From Owenia fusiformis (lineage: Eukaryota > Annelida > Polychaeta > Sabellida > Oweniidae), in NCBI GenBank assembly GCA_903813345.2, contig CAIIXF020000005.1:17609375-17673374 (forward strand): a DNA stretch of 64,000 nt. Reading direction: 5' to 3'. Position numbers and translations under genes: made by a program. Every line of letters starts with the position of its first letter. Positions within the stretch are counted from its first letter, which is position 1. Positions 1 to 20,400 of this stretch are shown here, piece after piece. The notes beneath the pieces are model-generated. The model saw nothing but the letters and a program-made list of their open reading frames with translations. It ran no database searches and was not told the origin of the DNA.

Positions 1-314
1 ATTGATAGTCACAATATTACAGCACTTTAAACAACATGCTCCATTGGCCAATATTGCACTTTCGGCAAACCTGCATCTATCATCCAAAATGTCCCTACCT
101 AACTTCAACCTGTGGTGATACACCAAAAAAGAGTGTACGAGAATAACCCCAGGATAACTGCAGACCTCAAAAAGCAGATCATCCATGTCATTCAGGCCAT
201 ACCTGCTGAAAAATGTAGTCAGATCATTGACAACCTGTTCAGATTTGCCAATAGCCCGATGGTGGCCACATTGGGGCATCTTGTTCAAAGTGCTGTACCA
301 TTGTGACTATCAAT
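1..314 (+). mobile_element. Decayed mariner-like transposase end
   Basis: An open stretch at 112-306 ends in residues typical of the C-terminal tail of mariner/Tc1-type transposases: a VYENNPRITADLKKQI start, an IPAE motif and a closing GHLV. No catalytic part is visible; it would lie to the left or is lost. The first 34 bases of the window form an imperfect inverted repeat with 281-314 (the outer 14 bases match exactly), so the remnant may itself be a small folded derivative. The open frame begins without an ATG, consistent with a fragment. Family assignment is from recalled pattern, not a search. Confidence 0.5.
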
Positions 315-477
315 CTGATGGTCATGAAATATGATTAGCTGGTAGGAAATTGAATGTTGTACATGTGTGTCAAATTTCAGGGAATAATTACACAAAATGA
401 CGAAGATATGAGGAAATGCAGGGTTTCCATTTTTTTTGACCACCCGTAAGTGAGTATAAGTGTCCTCATCTCAGTAT

Positions 478-640
478 AATGTCACCACAAGTGGTGACAT
501 TATAGAGTCCGACTTTTTGTGGATGGTGTTTGGTGGTTGTTTGGTATTCTGTGGTAAGGTGCTCAGCAGTCAGCATCTGCAACAAATGGCAGGTGGTGGT
601 GACATTTGCATGTTAAATGTTAATGCCTTGTTCTAGTCTG
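478..640 (+). repeat. Dispersed repeat family R1, copy 1
   Basis: Starts with a near-palindrome around CACCACAAGTGGTGACAT, continues with a GGTGTTTGGTGGTTG-like stretch, then the block AACAAATGGCAGGTGGT and TGCATGTTAAATGTTAATGCC. The same ordered blocks recur at 15680-15840 (minus), about 21925-21995 (minus, partial), 37960-38770 (interrupted), 41040-41215 and as a fragment at 50512-50545. No coding content. It may be a SINE- or MITE-type repeat. Confidence 0.6.
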
Positions 641-1336
641 TATTTTAAAAACCTTAAAGTAATAAATATGACTAGGTGTCATACACAAAAGATCAAGAAA
701 ATGTGTGGAAATAAAAAAAATTAAGAAGACAAAAATAATAACAAATGGGTTGACTTACTTCCCATGGGCCCAGGTGGGATTTCTCCTTCTAAAGTGCTTG
801 AAGGTGACTTAGATTGAGCAAGTAATTCCTTTATACTTTATTAAGAACTAACCCATATGGGTCCATAAATGTACACATTTACATACACCTTTTCTTAGAA
901 ATATATAGCTAACCTCCTAATTACATGATATATATATAAAAACTGTGCATGTGTCATGACTGTATAATCTCACTATCATTTTCTTATTTTTTTAAATTCT
1001 ATTAATTGGAATTAATAGTGAAAACTGCTAGACTTTAAAAATGACTTCTTGTTTTTATTTCAATATTGCAACTTCACCAAATTAAGTAGTCGCCAACTCT
1101 TCAAAACAGCAAATCCGCCAAAATAGGTAGCACCAAATTAAGTAGAAGTACAGTATTTGGATCTGATAGAAACATATGTTTTACAGGTTGGAGCAAAGAA
1201 TTTATTCTTCATTGATTTTTGGTCTATAATACTCAATATTTTAATCATCAAAAGACTAAAACTTACAAAACTGCATGTGCATGCTTACTGTACATTGAAT
1301 ATAATTGAAATTCGTTTGATCCACCCTGTTTTGCAG

Positions 1337-7327
<5,991 letters not shown>

Positions 7328-8609
7328 GAATAAAATCTTATCGTTGATGGCCATTTTGGTAGCTTTTTTACAACTGGAAGTGCCCTGAACGAAATACATG
7401 TCGAATTCCAAGGGATTTTGGTGACTATTTAATTTTTGCGATTTTGTTAATTGGCCAAAATTCTCCAATTTAAAACGCTCGCCAAATTAAAGACGAATAC
7501 AGAATCTGATCAATCATTGAAATTATAACACATTTCATATCATTATAGAGCCATATTGCTCAGTTTATAGTACCTGGTACTTAACCAAACAATGGGTGCA
7601 GTACAATAAAATCAGCCATTTTATGATATATTTTATAACTATATTACTGGATATACTATTTTGGTATATACTGTATAATATATATATATCATGATTAGAA
7701 AGTCAAATGTATTTCATACTTTCTGAATAAAATACTAATAATCAATTTTTTGTTTCTTTTCTGTAAATGATGATTGGTATCTTAAGTGGTCATGTGGATA
7801 AGAGGACAAGAACAAGATCTATATTGTCTCAGTCATCAACCTTATACAGGTGCTTACCTACAGAGTAGCCTTGATTTATACTGATCTTTTTGTTGTTACT
7901 TTTATCATTTTGTAATTTTTTGTGTAAATTTTTAGAATTTTCTTATTCTTTCTTAAAACATTTTAGGAGGCGCATCTAATTGCATTGAGGACCATTTTGG
8001 TTACAACAAAATACACGGAGGTGCTGCGCCTCAGTGATTTATTATATATTATGCATTTCCAGATCTTGTACCCCCCCCCCCCCTATAACCAAATATATCA
8101 ACAGCACAAATACTTTTTTAATTTTATATTTTTATTGCAATTAATAATAACTAAATCAGTGTTCCTACAACATAGCATATAATCTTAAAATAAAACATTA
8201 AATTATCACAAAATGTTCAACTTTCTCTTACATTACACATGATTATTCTAACAAGCTAGAATTAACGTCTAAAAGTATTTAACAAATTACATGTAGATTG
8301 ATTCCTTGCACACTATATTTTGGGGGTGTAAAAGTGAACAAGCTGAGAATCAATAAGTTATAAGTATTGACATTAGATGGCTTAGGGAAACTGATGACGT
8401 CACCTATTAATATATGTACAGTAAATTGTTGAGACCCAGGATTTATAAATGAAAGTAAAAGTGTTTTATAACACCCATGAATGTTCAACTGAAAGTTCCT
8501 TCAATTAGACATCCATGGATTTATGAAACAGCAGGCTCTCATAGCTAGAATCTCAAGAAATTATGAACATGCAAAATCTGAATTGAAAATTCATAAAAAA
8601 TACATATTA

Positions 8610-8715
8610 TATGCATGTACAATTTACATGTAATATACACTGCATATTACAGTATATACATGTACAATTTACATGTTATATACTACACTATACATGTATA
8701 TGATATATACATGTT
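8610..8715. repeat. Palindromic TACATGTA-rich repeat
   Basis: Repeated blocks such as TACATGTACAATTTACATGT and TATATACATG, many self-complementary, lie in tandem and inverted orientation. Such stretches form hairpins readily. No coding signal. Confidence 0.6.
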
Positions 8716-10009
8716 CACACATCTTATTGACTGTAATTCAGCCACTTTCACTCAGCACTAAAATGCCAAAAAGCCAAATATACATCTGATAATGATTGTT
8801 TCAATGGCATGACCATAAGTGGATTTCCCCAATTGGTAGAATTGAATCTTGTCTTATTGACGCATAGCATAATCTACAGTTGCAATCAGACTCTAGGATT
8901 TCGTAACAAAAATCAATGGGTTAAAATGCACGATGGGAATGCAGTCAGTATACTACAAAGTGTTGTTGTCGGTGCAAATACATTTAATGGAGCGACAAAC
9001 CACTTGACAATCTAATTGTGACTGCTTTTAATTTAAGCCATGATTTGTCCTTCAATGAGCAATAATGCCTCATAGAGGCACTGAACCCATGGCACATTTT
9101 ACTCCATTATTAAAAATGATGGGTACAGTATAATTTCACAAAAAGCTAAATAAAAATATAAAACATGATTATAATGAGAATAAATAACTCAATGGGGGGA
9201 TTAAATTATGACACATAAGTTGACTAAACGGGCCTTTATATATCAGAGCCATATATACATAACCAAAACCGAATTATAGGAGCAACAAAGAAGAGATGAG
9301 TTGAAACTTTTTATAGAGTTAATCTTTTTCTTAATGTTTTTCTCAAGTCATCTCTCCTTTGTTGTCTCTTTAATTAATTGACAAACAGGAATGTTAAATA
9401 AAACAATAAACATGCAAGACATATTATCAATATTGAACACTTATCAAACTGTGCTGTATTATTTGCCAAATCATTTGTAACAGGAGCAAGTACAGCTTCT
9501 TTAAGGTCCCTAATTTAATTTGAGTTAATTTCAATTTATCTTAAATAATTCTCTTAAATAATCTCAAAACTGAAATTTCATAAGCAAGAAGCAAATTCTT
9601 ATTCACCCAAGCAAATAGTCTCGCTTCAAGCCCTGGTAGCCCCCTCCCCCTTCCCTATACGCCTCATGTGCAGTAGATGACGGGAGGGGGTTCAGGGACT
9701 TGATGAAAGACAACTAAGGCAAGACTACTAATATAAGTAATGAGCCAAATCTGTGTACAAATAAATAAATGCTCTCACAGATAGAATAATCATTATGCTC
9801 CAAAAAATACATTGACGTTTAAATCAATTATTTATACAATATTAATGGAATGTTTGTATATCAGTTATTTGTAATAAATAAACAGAATATTTCTGTTTGT
9901 TGTGAAAAAATCACTTCTCTCCATGCAGGATTTGCACCTGCTACCTCTGGATAACACCTCAAGTGTTACTCCATGGACAGTACATAATATATATAAGGGT
10001 TATGTACTA

Positions 10010-10260
10010 GGAGGTTTTGGATATGGGGTTTATCCAGAGGGAGATATGCATATCTACCTGAGGGACTGTAGGGACCGAAGGTAGATGTGCATATCTCACG
10101 AGGGATGAAACCAATATCCAAACCGACCGTACATAAGTGCTTTATCCTATACCAAGTAGAGTTTTCAGTGAAATTACCGGAAGCGGGAAGATATGCACTG
10201 AAGCGGGAAGATATGCACCGAAGCGGGAGATATGGAGGTTCTGGATATGGGATATATCTT
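10010..10260. repeat. Inverted plus tandem repeat in spacer
   Basis: GGATATGGGGTTTATCC with a following GATATGCATATCTACC block is answered by an inverted GTAGATGTGCATATCTC block and a GGTTTGGATATTGG-type sequence on the opposite strand, up to about 10125. Then three tandem copies of a 20-base unit around GAAGCGGGAAGATATGCAC follow at 10187-10240. GC content and CpG are above the local background, suggesting an inserted element. Confidence 0.55.
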
Positions 10261-11332
10261 ACCAACTTAACTCCCTATTCTGAAGAAATGTACCCACACA
10301 TAGCAAATGCTGTAACAGATCTTGATGCTATTCAAGCCCAGGGTTCTGTACACAAAAAGGAGGCAAAATATACAACATATTCTAAAATATACATACTCAA
10401 CAGAACCTGCAGAATTTGAATTTGCCAATGTACAATGGAGTGGAGTTTATATATAGAACTTGTGTATATATAAAATAATAGTAAGTGAAATATGTTTTCT
10501 CTTGGATATGTACACAGTGTCATGTCGCAAGTGTTAAGAACATACACAGAAATCCCCTCAGTTTCTCTCTGTATCACTGGTAATATTTTTTTATCAAATT
10601 TTAAAAAGTACAATTTTGATTAATTTTGTATCAACGGTAATATTTTTCAGTTCAGTTCCAATGGGATGGGAATATGACAAATCTTGCTCAAATCTACATC
10701 AATAATTTGCAAAAGACTAAAAAGCCCATTTCAGAAAAGTTATTTGCAAAAATGTATCCAGGATGTCTGTGCAACGCTGCATAATACAATGGTCAGATCT
10801 GTATGTGCCTGTATAGAATTAATCTAGCTAAATATGATTGAAGACTATTTTAACAGATTTAAAATTCATATAACTACAACATGGCACACTGTCTTCCCAA
10901 TATCATTGATTCTATAGCTGCAAGACAGTTCCAGTACGAATAAATATAATTTTAAACTACTGCGATTCTTGATATTTGTTTCTTACATTTGTTTCCCATA
11001 TATGGCATTGTCTGGTTCATTTCATACGGATTTCTTTGTATTCTGTTTTCATATGAAATTGTCTAATATAGTTTCCCGTATGGGTTTCTTTGAATCCCAA
11101 AAATGAAGTTGATTCATTTAGAAAATTCAGAGCACTGAGCAACCAGTTTTTAGTGAACCCCATATCTCTCCTTGGACTTCTGCATAAAATACTCCTCCAA
11201 GTAAACACCTGCCTGCAGTGATCACTTTTTGAGATACAAGTGTTCACCATACACAAGTTTAACTGTACATAATTTATGGTATTGTCAGGTGACCACTTTA
11301 AATCTCAGAATGTAAACAAACATGGGGGTCAT

Positions 11333-11392
11333 TCAATAAATACTAATAATACTACCATAGGTATGAGAGCATTTGTATCAGTATTTATTGAA
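11333..11392 (-). promoter_or_regulatory. Candidate poly(A) signal within an inverted repeat
   Basis: On the minus strand AATAAA lies at 11384-11389, about 75 bases after the stop of the POMGNT1-like gene. It is part of a 13-base inverted repeat pair (TTCAATAAATACT at the left, AGTATTTATTGAA at the right), so the signal also exists on the other strand. Use of this signal is inferred. Confidence 0.4.
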
Positions 11393-11461
11393 CAACCCTT
11401 GTATGCATAGAAATCGCAAGAGATGATATAGTCGATGTATGTATGAATGATATCGTTCGTG

Positions 11462-14400
11462 CTATGAGCTGACTGGGGTGTATTCTGTTGGTTTGTATTT
11501 GTAATATGGTGAACTGGCTCCAATGAGAAATATGTTGTTTTTTCCTTCATAAGTAAATCTGAAAATAAATATCACAATGATCACTATTACCTAAATGAAA
11601 ATAAAAAATAAGAATAACATTAAACTCTTTTGGTTTGTATAAATAATGTTTACTGATGACACATGTTGTTGGTTTTTTACCAAAATTGCAAACTAAAGTT
11701 CATAAAAGAACACACCATAAATAGACCTCTCACTCTGTGAATATTATTGTCAAGGGAGTTTGGTGGGTTCAAGCTAACTCTCTCCCCTTGGCCAAAACTT
11801 ATATTTCAAAATCATGCTGTTTTTTTGCCATTCTGAGCACTTTTCGTGTTGATGTGATTATAGCCATTTTTGGGCCAAAATGGTTAAAATGGGCACCACT
11901 GGAATCTTTTGAAAAGTTACCCCTCCCCCCTTTGCGAAAGCTGGCTATGGGCCTATATTGTACTTGTATTAAATATGAACAGCTACTGATTTTCGAAAAA
12001 AAAATTCAAAAAATTAAAAGATTAAATGAATAACTAGTGAATGGGGTCTTTTTATTACCTACCGTAACATGCCATTATGAAGACCCCTTGGTTTAAAGTG
12101 ATTAGTGCCATCTAAGTGAAACAACTTGAAACATCTGCATAGTGTCTCTAAGGTACTCTCTGTTTTGAAGTATATTGTATATGTTTTACTGAAACAGATG
12201 AGGATATGAATTAACATATAAATATACAGTCTGTAAATCTGAAGCAGCAAGCGTTTTGAATTTTTTTTGTTATAAGTTCAACTGACAGAAAGACTTCGAT
12301 TGACAATAGGTAAAGTCATAAACTAAAAAATATGTAACATGTAGTTGGCCTTTGGAAATACTTTGAATTTACCACTTATGAAAATAAGTACAAACTTTCA
12401 ACAGAACAATGAATTTTAGAAATGTGCATTCAATTTGGAAAACTGACAATTCAGAGCATGACATATGACTACTCTCGCTAAGCTCTTGTCAAACGCCCCC
12501 CCCCCCCTCAAACATCCCCCACAAAACAAGTAAACAGAGCAAACCAGAGGCTTAATGCAAAACTAGGGCACAACCTCCTTACCAGCATATGCATTTCAGA
12601 GTGTTACATAGGGTAGCTTACATAGAAGGTGTTTATAACTTACTCAGTAGTTGAAGGGATGGTGAATCCCAAACCTGTCTCCTTTTGACAATCACCAAAG
12701 TTTTTGGTATCTAGTGCTATACTGGTTTTTAATAAAGATTCTAATTCAGTCTCATAACTGTCTTTTTTAAGTTTCATAACATTCTGCAATTTGACTTTGC
12801 CATCTCTGGAAGACAAATCAATTACAAATTAATAATAAATATTTAAAAATTAAATAATCAAATTACAATTATGATTAAAAGATGCGGACGTTTTGTCATA
12901 TGGTCATCATTATCATCTATTATAAAACTGAATATCTCGAACAGTTCTTATTCATTTTCATCAAATAGGTTTTCTATATTATTGTATAATAGGTTGAGAA
13001 AATGAAAAATATATTTCATACAAAAATCATGTTTCAAACTGTTTTTACAAATCTATGAGATAAAACAAGAGTATAATCCTTACAAGCTGGTGATCCTCTT
13101 TTGCCTGTTGAACAGTTGCTGAAGAAGACCAGCTTGGTCAGACATGCCCTCATAAGGACGTCTATAGACACGCGATACATCTGGAACTACCAGTTCTATC
13201 CCTTTCTCCTGTTGATTAAGCCAGCCATCCCAGGTCCTTTAAGACAGAAAATGTTATTTACACTCCCCTCCATAAGTTTGGCAACTGAACATTTTCATTG
13301 GATAACATATCAACGCCTTAATTTTGTTCCTTAATCACAATAGTTCAACTTAAATAATTGATCCAAAAGGGGAACTTCCAGTTAGTAAACTTATGGAGAG
13401 GAGTGTACTTAAAGCGGGGGGGGGGGGGTATTGAACAAGGTCAAACAGTCTCCTACAATGAAACTAAAATGATTCATTTTTATAAAGTAATTTGCCTTTT
13501 GGTATAACATTTAAACAGAATGATAAGGTATAGTATATTTTCCCTTTTTATTTTTGACTTGTATATACTCAGTAATAACAATATGTTTGTTGCACTATTA
13601 TCTCTTGAATCACTGATATGGGACATTCATTTTCTGGTGCACAATTGTTGAGAGACATTATTTGTTGCAATATTGTGTGAGAGACATAAGTGAAATAGCA
13701 TACCTTGAGCTGCAACATTCTTGAAGTTTGTCCTTCATGTACGTATCGTAGAATTCCCTCTTCAACATAAAGCCAAGGCCGGGGAACTGGGACACCCTGT
13801 ATAGGAGGCTGCTGTTCCCTGAAACCCCCTCATAGCCTGAAATAAGGATTTTCAATATACTATATAGTTATTCTATTCATCTATACAGGGTGATACAAAT
13901 ATTTTTGGTATGTTACTGAAAGAAAGATATTGTACTTTTTCACCAAATTATTTTTTCTTATGCCAATCTGACTAACCATTATCATTCCAGGCTGATATGG
14001 CAGCTATGGTTGAGTCGCTCTCCAGCAGTGGCAAGGTCTGGGCCATATAGGAGAGGAAGTCTGAACCTAGGATAACTTCTTCTTCTAGGAATATTATATT
14101 TTGCTGGAAATGGATCAAAATATTGTATTTTAAAACAATAGGATCAATGGCTTCCTCAAAATGAATGGCTGAAGCTCAGAAGCTAAGAGAATATCTAGCA
14201 TCAAATAAAAAAAATAATCTTCATTTTTCATGATATTTTTCCATGGTTTTATTTCATTGCTATTATATGAACATTAAATCAAATGATGGCATTGATCTTT
14301 ACTCCCATTGCATTTAAAAGTGTAGTTATTTTTCTTCCACCCAGGAGTTCTTGAAGGTGTTTTTCATAATATTATAATTTCACTATGATTTAAAGAATGC

Positions 14401-17400
14401 AAAGACAAATATATGATTAATATATAGTATATTTATTTATTATGAGAAGCAATTATATATAAAAAGCGCTTGAAAAATGCAATTTTTAGGATGATTCTCA
14501 ATTGGCTGTCCCAGATACAAATGTACTAGTTTACATTGTATAATTTAAAAAAAACTTGACTTACAGCATCTTTGAATTCTTGGAATGCATATGATATCGC
14601 TTTCTTCATCTGATCTGGAACGCAAAATATTATTGAAAATGAATGCACATATGATGCACATAATCCGACAATGGGTGTACAAAACTAAACTAGATAATGG
14701 CAATGCCAAGGTATAGCAAATTGAGACGATACTGAACATCTAATTAGTGTCAGACAAAACTGCTAGAAATCGTTTCTTAAAATACCCATCATACTGCATG
14801 AATTACTGATTGCTTATTTACTTTTGATTTATTACAAAAATGTAAAATGAAATAAGTCAAGTCCTGACTTGAAACTGTTACAATGACATTAGAACTATAG
14901 GCAGCATGATTTTGGGATTGGTCTATTACTTTGATTGACAGCATGTTAAAATCAATTATTCTATCAATTAAATGAACTGTGCAACAAGTGTACCTGTATA
15001 TTTGACGCTACTGGAGAGTGATACTGCATTGTAGCCGAATACGTTGGTCAAAGCAGCAGATTCATCAAACTTTTCATCATACATAACCTACAATGAAAAA
15101 AGGAATCTAAATGTTATTTGTTTTTTCCTTGCAGAATTTATCATTTCATTTTGTGGTATAGAGACAGAGAGGAGAGGAGTGCCTAATACTATATCTTGAA
15201 AGACTTCATAAAATAACACTTGTTAAAGAATGGTCCAATACAGTAAAACCTGTGTATCCAAACACCTCAGATATCTGAGCATCTCTCAAAGTGGACACTT
15301 TTTGCTCCCCGTTTTGTTATCTCATATTGATTCACAATTAAAAAATCAGGAAACGTGAACACCAACTTTTCCAAACACTTCTGACTGGTGCTGGTCCCCG
15401 AGGCATTTAGGACAGGTTTTATACTTCACATGTCTTCAAGTATACACTCACATGTACATTCTTGGGTTGAATCCCAGGCTGCATGAGTATTGTCTCTAGC
15501 TGCATTCTAAGGGCATTATGGTTGAGCCCTGGGATTACCACAATCGGCACATCAAAGATGGCGTTACCCTCTAATGAAGGGTCAGAAAGCGTGGCAGCTG
15601 CCATGGGTTCATCGATTTTCCTGGCTGAAGGAGATAAATAATAAAATTCCCATTGAAAAAACATTCAAGTTTATAATATTTGATATTACAAGGCATTAAC
15701 ATGCAATATCTCACTACCTGCCATTTGTTACAGATGCCAACGGCCAAACACTGACTGCCACATACCAAACATCAAACACTGCCCACAAAAAAGTTTGAGA
15801 CCATAACAACATGAACCACTTGTGGTGGTGACACAATAAAAAGGGAGACAGGTCAGTTGGGTACAACTGCTTGATTTTGTGACTTTTCAATACATTAGAC
15901 TCTAGTATATTTACTATTTTTCTCACTGACTGCACTTGGCATATACTTGTACTTCATTCTTTTTCTCAAAACTTAATATTTTCTCAAAACATGACTCATT
16001 GATGGATCAATACTGTCTCAAGAATAACACAATTTGTGTTTATCATTTACTGGATGATATTACCATAAATAAAACCATAAAATTAATTCACTTACCATCA
16101 CAGAACTCGCCATAGCCGTCATACTTCTTACAGAACTCTCTTTTCTGGTCATTACGGGTCACCAGAGGGTCTGGTCTGATCTTACTACCTTTGACTGAAA
16201 ATATATGAGAATCTAAGTAAGCCCAGATTTAGTTCATCAATTTGAGCTTTGGACTCATAGCTCCTTGAGTACCAGTTGATTGCTCTTCCAGAGACTTCAG
16301 TGTGTCCATGAATCTACCAATGAGCAATGTATAGACTGAAAAGTTATGCTGTGAAATATCACTTGAAAATAAAACAGTGTATTACTGTAAAAGAAAAAAT
16401 TGAGGTGAGCAATAGAAATGAGATCAATAGTAGACAATAGTAATGCAGAATTTCAAGTATCTCGTACATTTTCAACAAGAAATGCACTGATTGTAGAAAA
16501 GGGTTTATCAATTTGTTCCTGGGTCAGTGATGAGTGACCGAATAGATAAAGGTCTATTTTGTCCATCTGGGTCCTCAACTAAAATAGGTTTCAAGTGATT
16601 GATTCAACTTATCTATTCAATCAAAAAGCTGATATAATTATATAGCATAGTAAAGTAGACCATTTTAATGCTTGTATAATTTATGTTCTTACTTTGGGTA
16701 GGAACACACATCTTCATATCCATTTCTTCTGGCCATTCTCCATTTGCGCCTGCAAACTGCAACTGTAAAATAAATAAAATCCTTTTCATATATTTATTCA
16801 GGTAAAATAGGGGAAATATCAAAACTTTGTTGTAAGGCTCAAGTTAAACGATCAGGTCAATGTTTTGATGTTGTCTTAAAATATAATCAAATTACTTTGA
16901 GATAAACCTTCACTCTCAAACTATAAATGTCTACGTAATAGACTTTCACAGTTTCACCCCCTTCTTCGATATGTGTTGAATTACATTTGTGGCCAGCCAT
17001 CAATATATTGACCTGATTAGTATTTGAAATAAATTTTGCAAATGAATATCAATTTCAGATTTTCAAAATTAGCAATGTAAAATTATGTTTTGACTTCAAA
17101 ATTTGAAATGTTACACATAGTGCCTTTTCAAAAGTACACAAAAATGATTTTCAAACTATCCCTCTTTATCATTTTATTCCTTGCTCATTCCACTTTTTCT
17201 CATTTTTGCTCATTACAAAATGGTCATAATGACAACATGCATGAACTACAATGATTTAATTGTAGAGCATATTACTTAAAGCTATCAAACCCTACGTCAT
17301 TATTACTACAAACATACCAAAGCATATGTATAGCCAAAATATTGATATCTTCAAATACATGCACATACATGAACCAGTAGTAGATCTGGGGTGCCCCCCT

Positions 17401-20400
17401 CCTGACTAAAATGGACCTCAAAAACAGTTCTCAATTTTGAAAAATGGGCCCAATTTTTGAAATGGGGTTGATCCATTTTTATTCAATTTCCAGATCCATA
17501 ATTGTACATATAACTGATTGGATATTTTGGATATTAATATTTAAGCATACTAGGGAATAAATATTGTAGGAGTTTCATAGTGAGATTACATTTTTTCTAC
17601 AGGGTGACCCAAAAAATGCCCCCTACTATATTTGGGATAACTTTTTCAATAATGGAGGAATCTTCAAATTTTTTTGTGAAAATAGAGTGTTCAGTGGAAG
17701 AAAGATTGGTGTACTTGTATAGCATCAACAACTTTGAGATTTAGAGATATCACATTTTCCATCCAGATATGCTGTTGTCCAACTCTTCAAAATATAAAAT
17801 TTTCTGAAATTTGGATTTCTGTCTTTACCATTATTTTCTAATTTGATTTTCTAATTTACATTTTTGAGTGAATTTGTGTCAGAGCATACCTCCGCGGAAA
17901 ATGAGATATCTCTTAATTTCCAGGTTGTTGAAGCATACCAATCTTTCTTCCAACGAACACTGTATCTACATATGCAGATTCCTTCATTATTGAGAAAGTA
18001 TATGTATATTTTGGGTCACCCTGTATACACAAGGTATATCGACAATGAGACTTAAAGTATGGGTGCAGTTTATGGGTCAGAAAAGCTCATATGAATATCA
18101 AATAGCTGATTTAATCCATTTGAAAGCACAGGTTGTGGAACATTAGCAGCTTTCCAATGGTACACAATCAGCCATTTGTATACCATTTAAGCAACTTTTT
18201 TCTTATCTCCACTCTTAAAAGCCTAAAGAGGTGTACATGTTAAAAGGTGTGCCTGTGTAGATATACAGATTAGGAGGTTTAACAATGAGGTAAGAGGTTT
18301 AACAATGAGGTGTAGTCAGATTCTGAGTCCCCTCCCCTCAAAATGTTATTTCCTTTACAGTAGGATATATTCAAAAACAGTTCAAAAACATCTCTGAAAG
18401 TAAAAAATTGAATCCAAAAGCAAGACCAATGTCAATGGTTCAACAGTCAGGAAGCACTGCCAAAGTTTCTTAAATCACATTAGCAGCAAATTATCTTCTA
18501 AATCATGCAATATTTTTAATGGCAGGAATTTCATGAGTAGTTACATAATATCTAACTATTGCATTAGTGCATTATTTGATGAGCTGATCTAAGTTACATA
18601 TTATAATAATATTAGATTATTTGAACTTTGAATACTCCAATTTATCACACTTATCCAAGTTATATTCACATTGTTATGAGAAGAGAAAATGAAGAGACAG
18701 CCCACAATTGACAGCAGGGCTCTGTTACGGGTCATATCAAGCACTTTTGCAATATCAGGGACCATCTCAAACATTTAGCACTTAAATCTACATATAATCT
18801 GCAACATTGTGAGATTGCATATAAATGTTGATGCAACATTGTGAGGCTGCATATAAATGTTGATGCAACATTGTGAGGTTGCATATAAATGTTGATGCAA
18901 CATTGTGAGGTTGCATATAAATGTTGATGCACCTTATATACAATATCAGGTTAAAGCCATGCAATTTATACTAAAAGTACCTATCCATGCATATTCTGTT
19001 AATTATGAAGCTGATAGTATTGCAGAATTTATTAGATGTTAGATTCAGCCTAGCTCAAAGCAGATGTGACAGTGAATATTAAATTGTATTAAATTTTACA
19101 ATGCAATGCACTACAAAAGCACTCAAAAAAGAAAATTTATTAGATAAGCTAAGGAAGGAAGACCAATGAAGGAACACAATGAACATATGCCTAAAACTAT
19201 TGCCCTTATAAACTATGGCACATAAAATCAGTCTCAATAGGAAAAATTCACCTGCTCAAACTGGGTGAAACCTCCAATTCCCTTCATCCCCGCCATAGCC
19301 CAAGTGTCGCGGAAACGTACATTCTGAATCTGACTACTCCCTAGTTTGTTAAAGAGCTCTTTAGCGTGGTTGTTTAACCTGAAGGCAGAACATAGCCACA
19401 TGAGACATGCCCTAAACAGATTATGCAAGGGCAGTATAACATGTACATGCCCTTGTATTGAAGGGGCAGTATTTCATGCTCTTATAAGAGATCAGGGGAA
19501 AATACTGCACATTGGGGTTATATTGTTTTTCCAAACTGCAAGCTGGCGCTTGGCCTAACATGCCCTTATAAGGGCATGTTACATGCCCTACTATAATTAT
19601 GCAAGGGAATATTGTTACATGCCCTATGGCTCTGCAAGCTGGTAATACTGCAAGACCAAATAAAGGTCTGAGGATGAACCTATTTCAGAGTTGGGGTAAT
19701 GTTACATGACATGGAAAGACAAGGGAGAAAAGATAATAGGAAAGGCTTTGTGAAGGCAACAGGAGACATTGCATTCATTCAAATCTTAAAAGAGAATATC
19801 TATAATGATCAGTAATTTGAATAAATCAAATATGATAAACACATAAAGAATTCATTCACACATACACAATTTGTGAGATAGACCTGGAGCGAACAATATC
19901 GTTCAAAGTATCAAACACATGCATTCAACCCTTTTCTAGATATCTCTCTCTCAAACAGACATGACAGAACACAATCATTCCTAGGAGAACACACAGATAG
20001 AGGGCAAACTATAATTTTCACGCAACATTACATTGCGTGTCATATAATTCCATGCAAGATTACATTATATATCAAATTCCCATAGCATATTTAAACTGCC
20101 AGAAAGTGAAAGAAACCTTGTCGAAATGTGGCTCTTTCGCTCCTTTTTCTCCTACGAAGCCCCAGACTGATCGAAACTTTAAGCCTGAAATTTTCTTGCT
20201 ACCAATTGACTCCAATATCTTTGCTGCATGCTTGTTAAAACTAAATAAACAAAATGCAACACATTACACACTTCTATTAGTATCAAGTACGATGCAACCA
20301 TTCAAAACTGCATACAATATTTCAAATGTTTGGCTTCTTAAAAATAGTTAGTTAGAATCTCTGTTGTCAACTTAAAACTCCTCAAAGGATTTACAAGTCA

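Larger units (their letters stand above)
7328..11461. other. Convergent intergenic spacer, GK5 / POMGNT1-like
   Basis: No gene recognised. It contains the GK5 3' untranslated region (AATAAA near 7726), a poly-C run at about 8069-8084, AT-rich palindromic stretches (8610-8715) and a folded tandem repeat (10010-10260). Open frames here, up to 110 codons, show no known family and overlap repeats, so they are taken as chance. Confidence 0.7.

Noticed and set aside
1157-1336. Upstream extension of the first GK5 exon in the window
   Set aside because: Open in the same frame but preceded by a good TTTTGCAG acceptor at 1336; the extra residues do not resemble the kinase.
18732-18932. Open frame with repeated residues on the minus strand
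   Set aside because: Simply the translation of the 32-base minisatellite; no conserved domain or start context.
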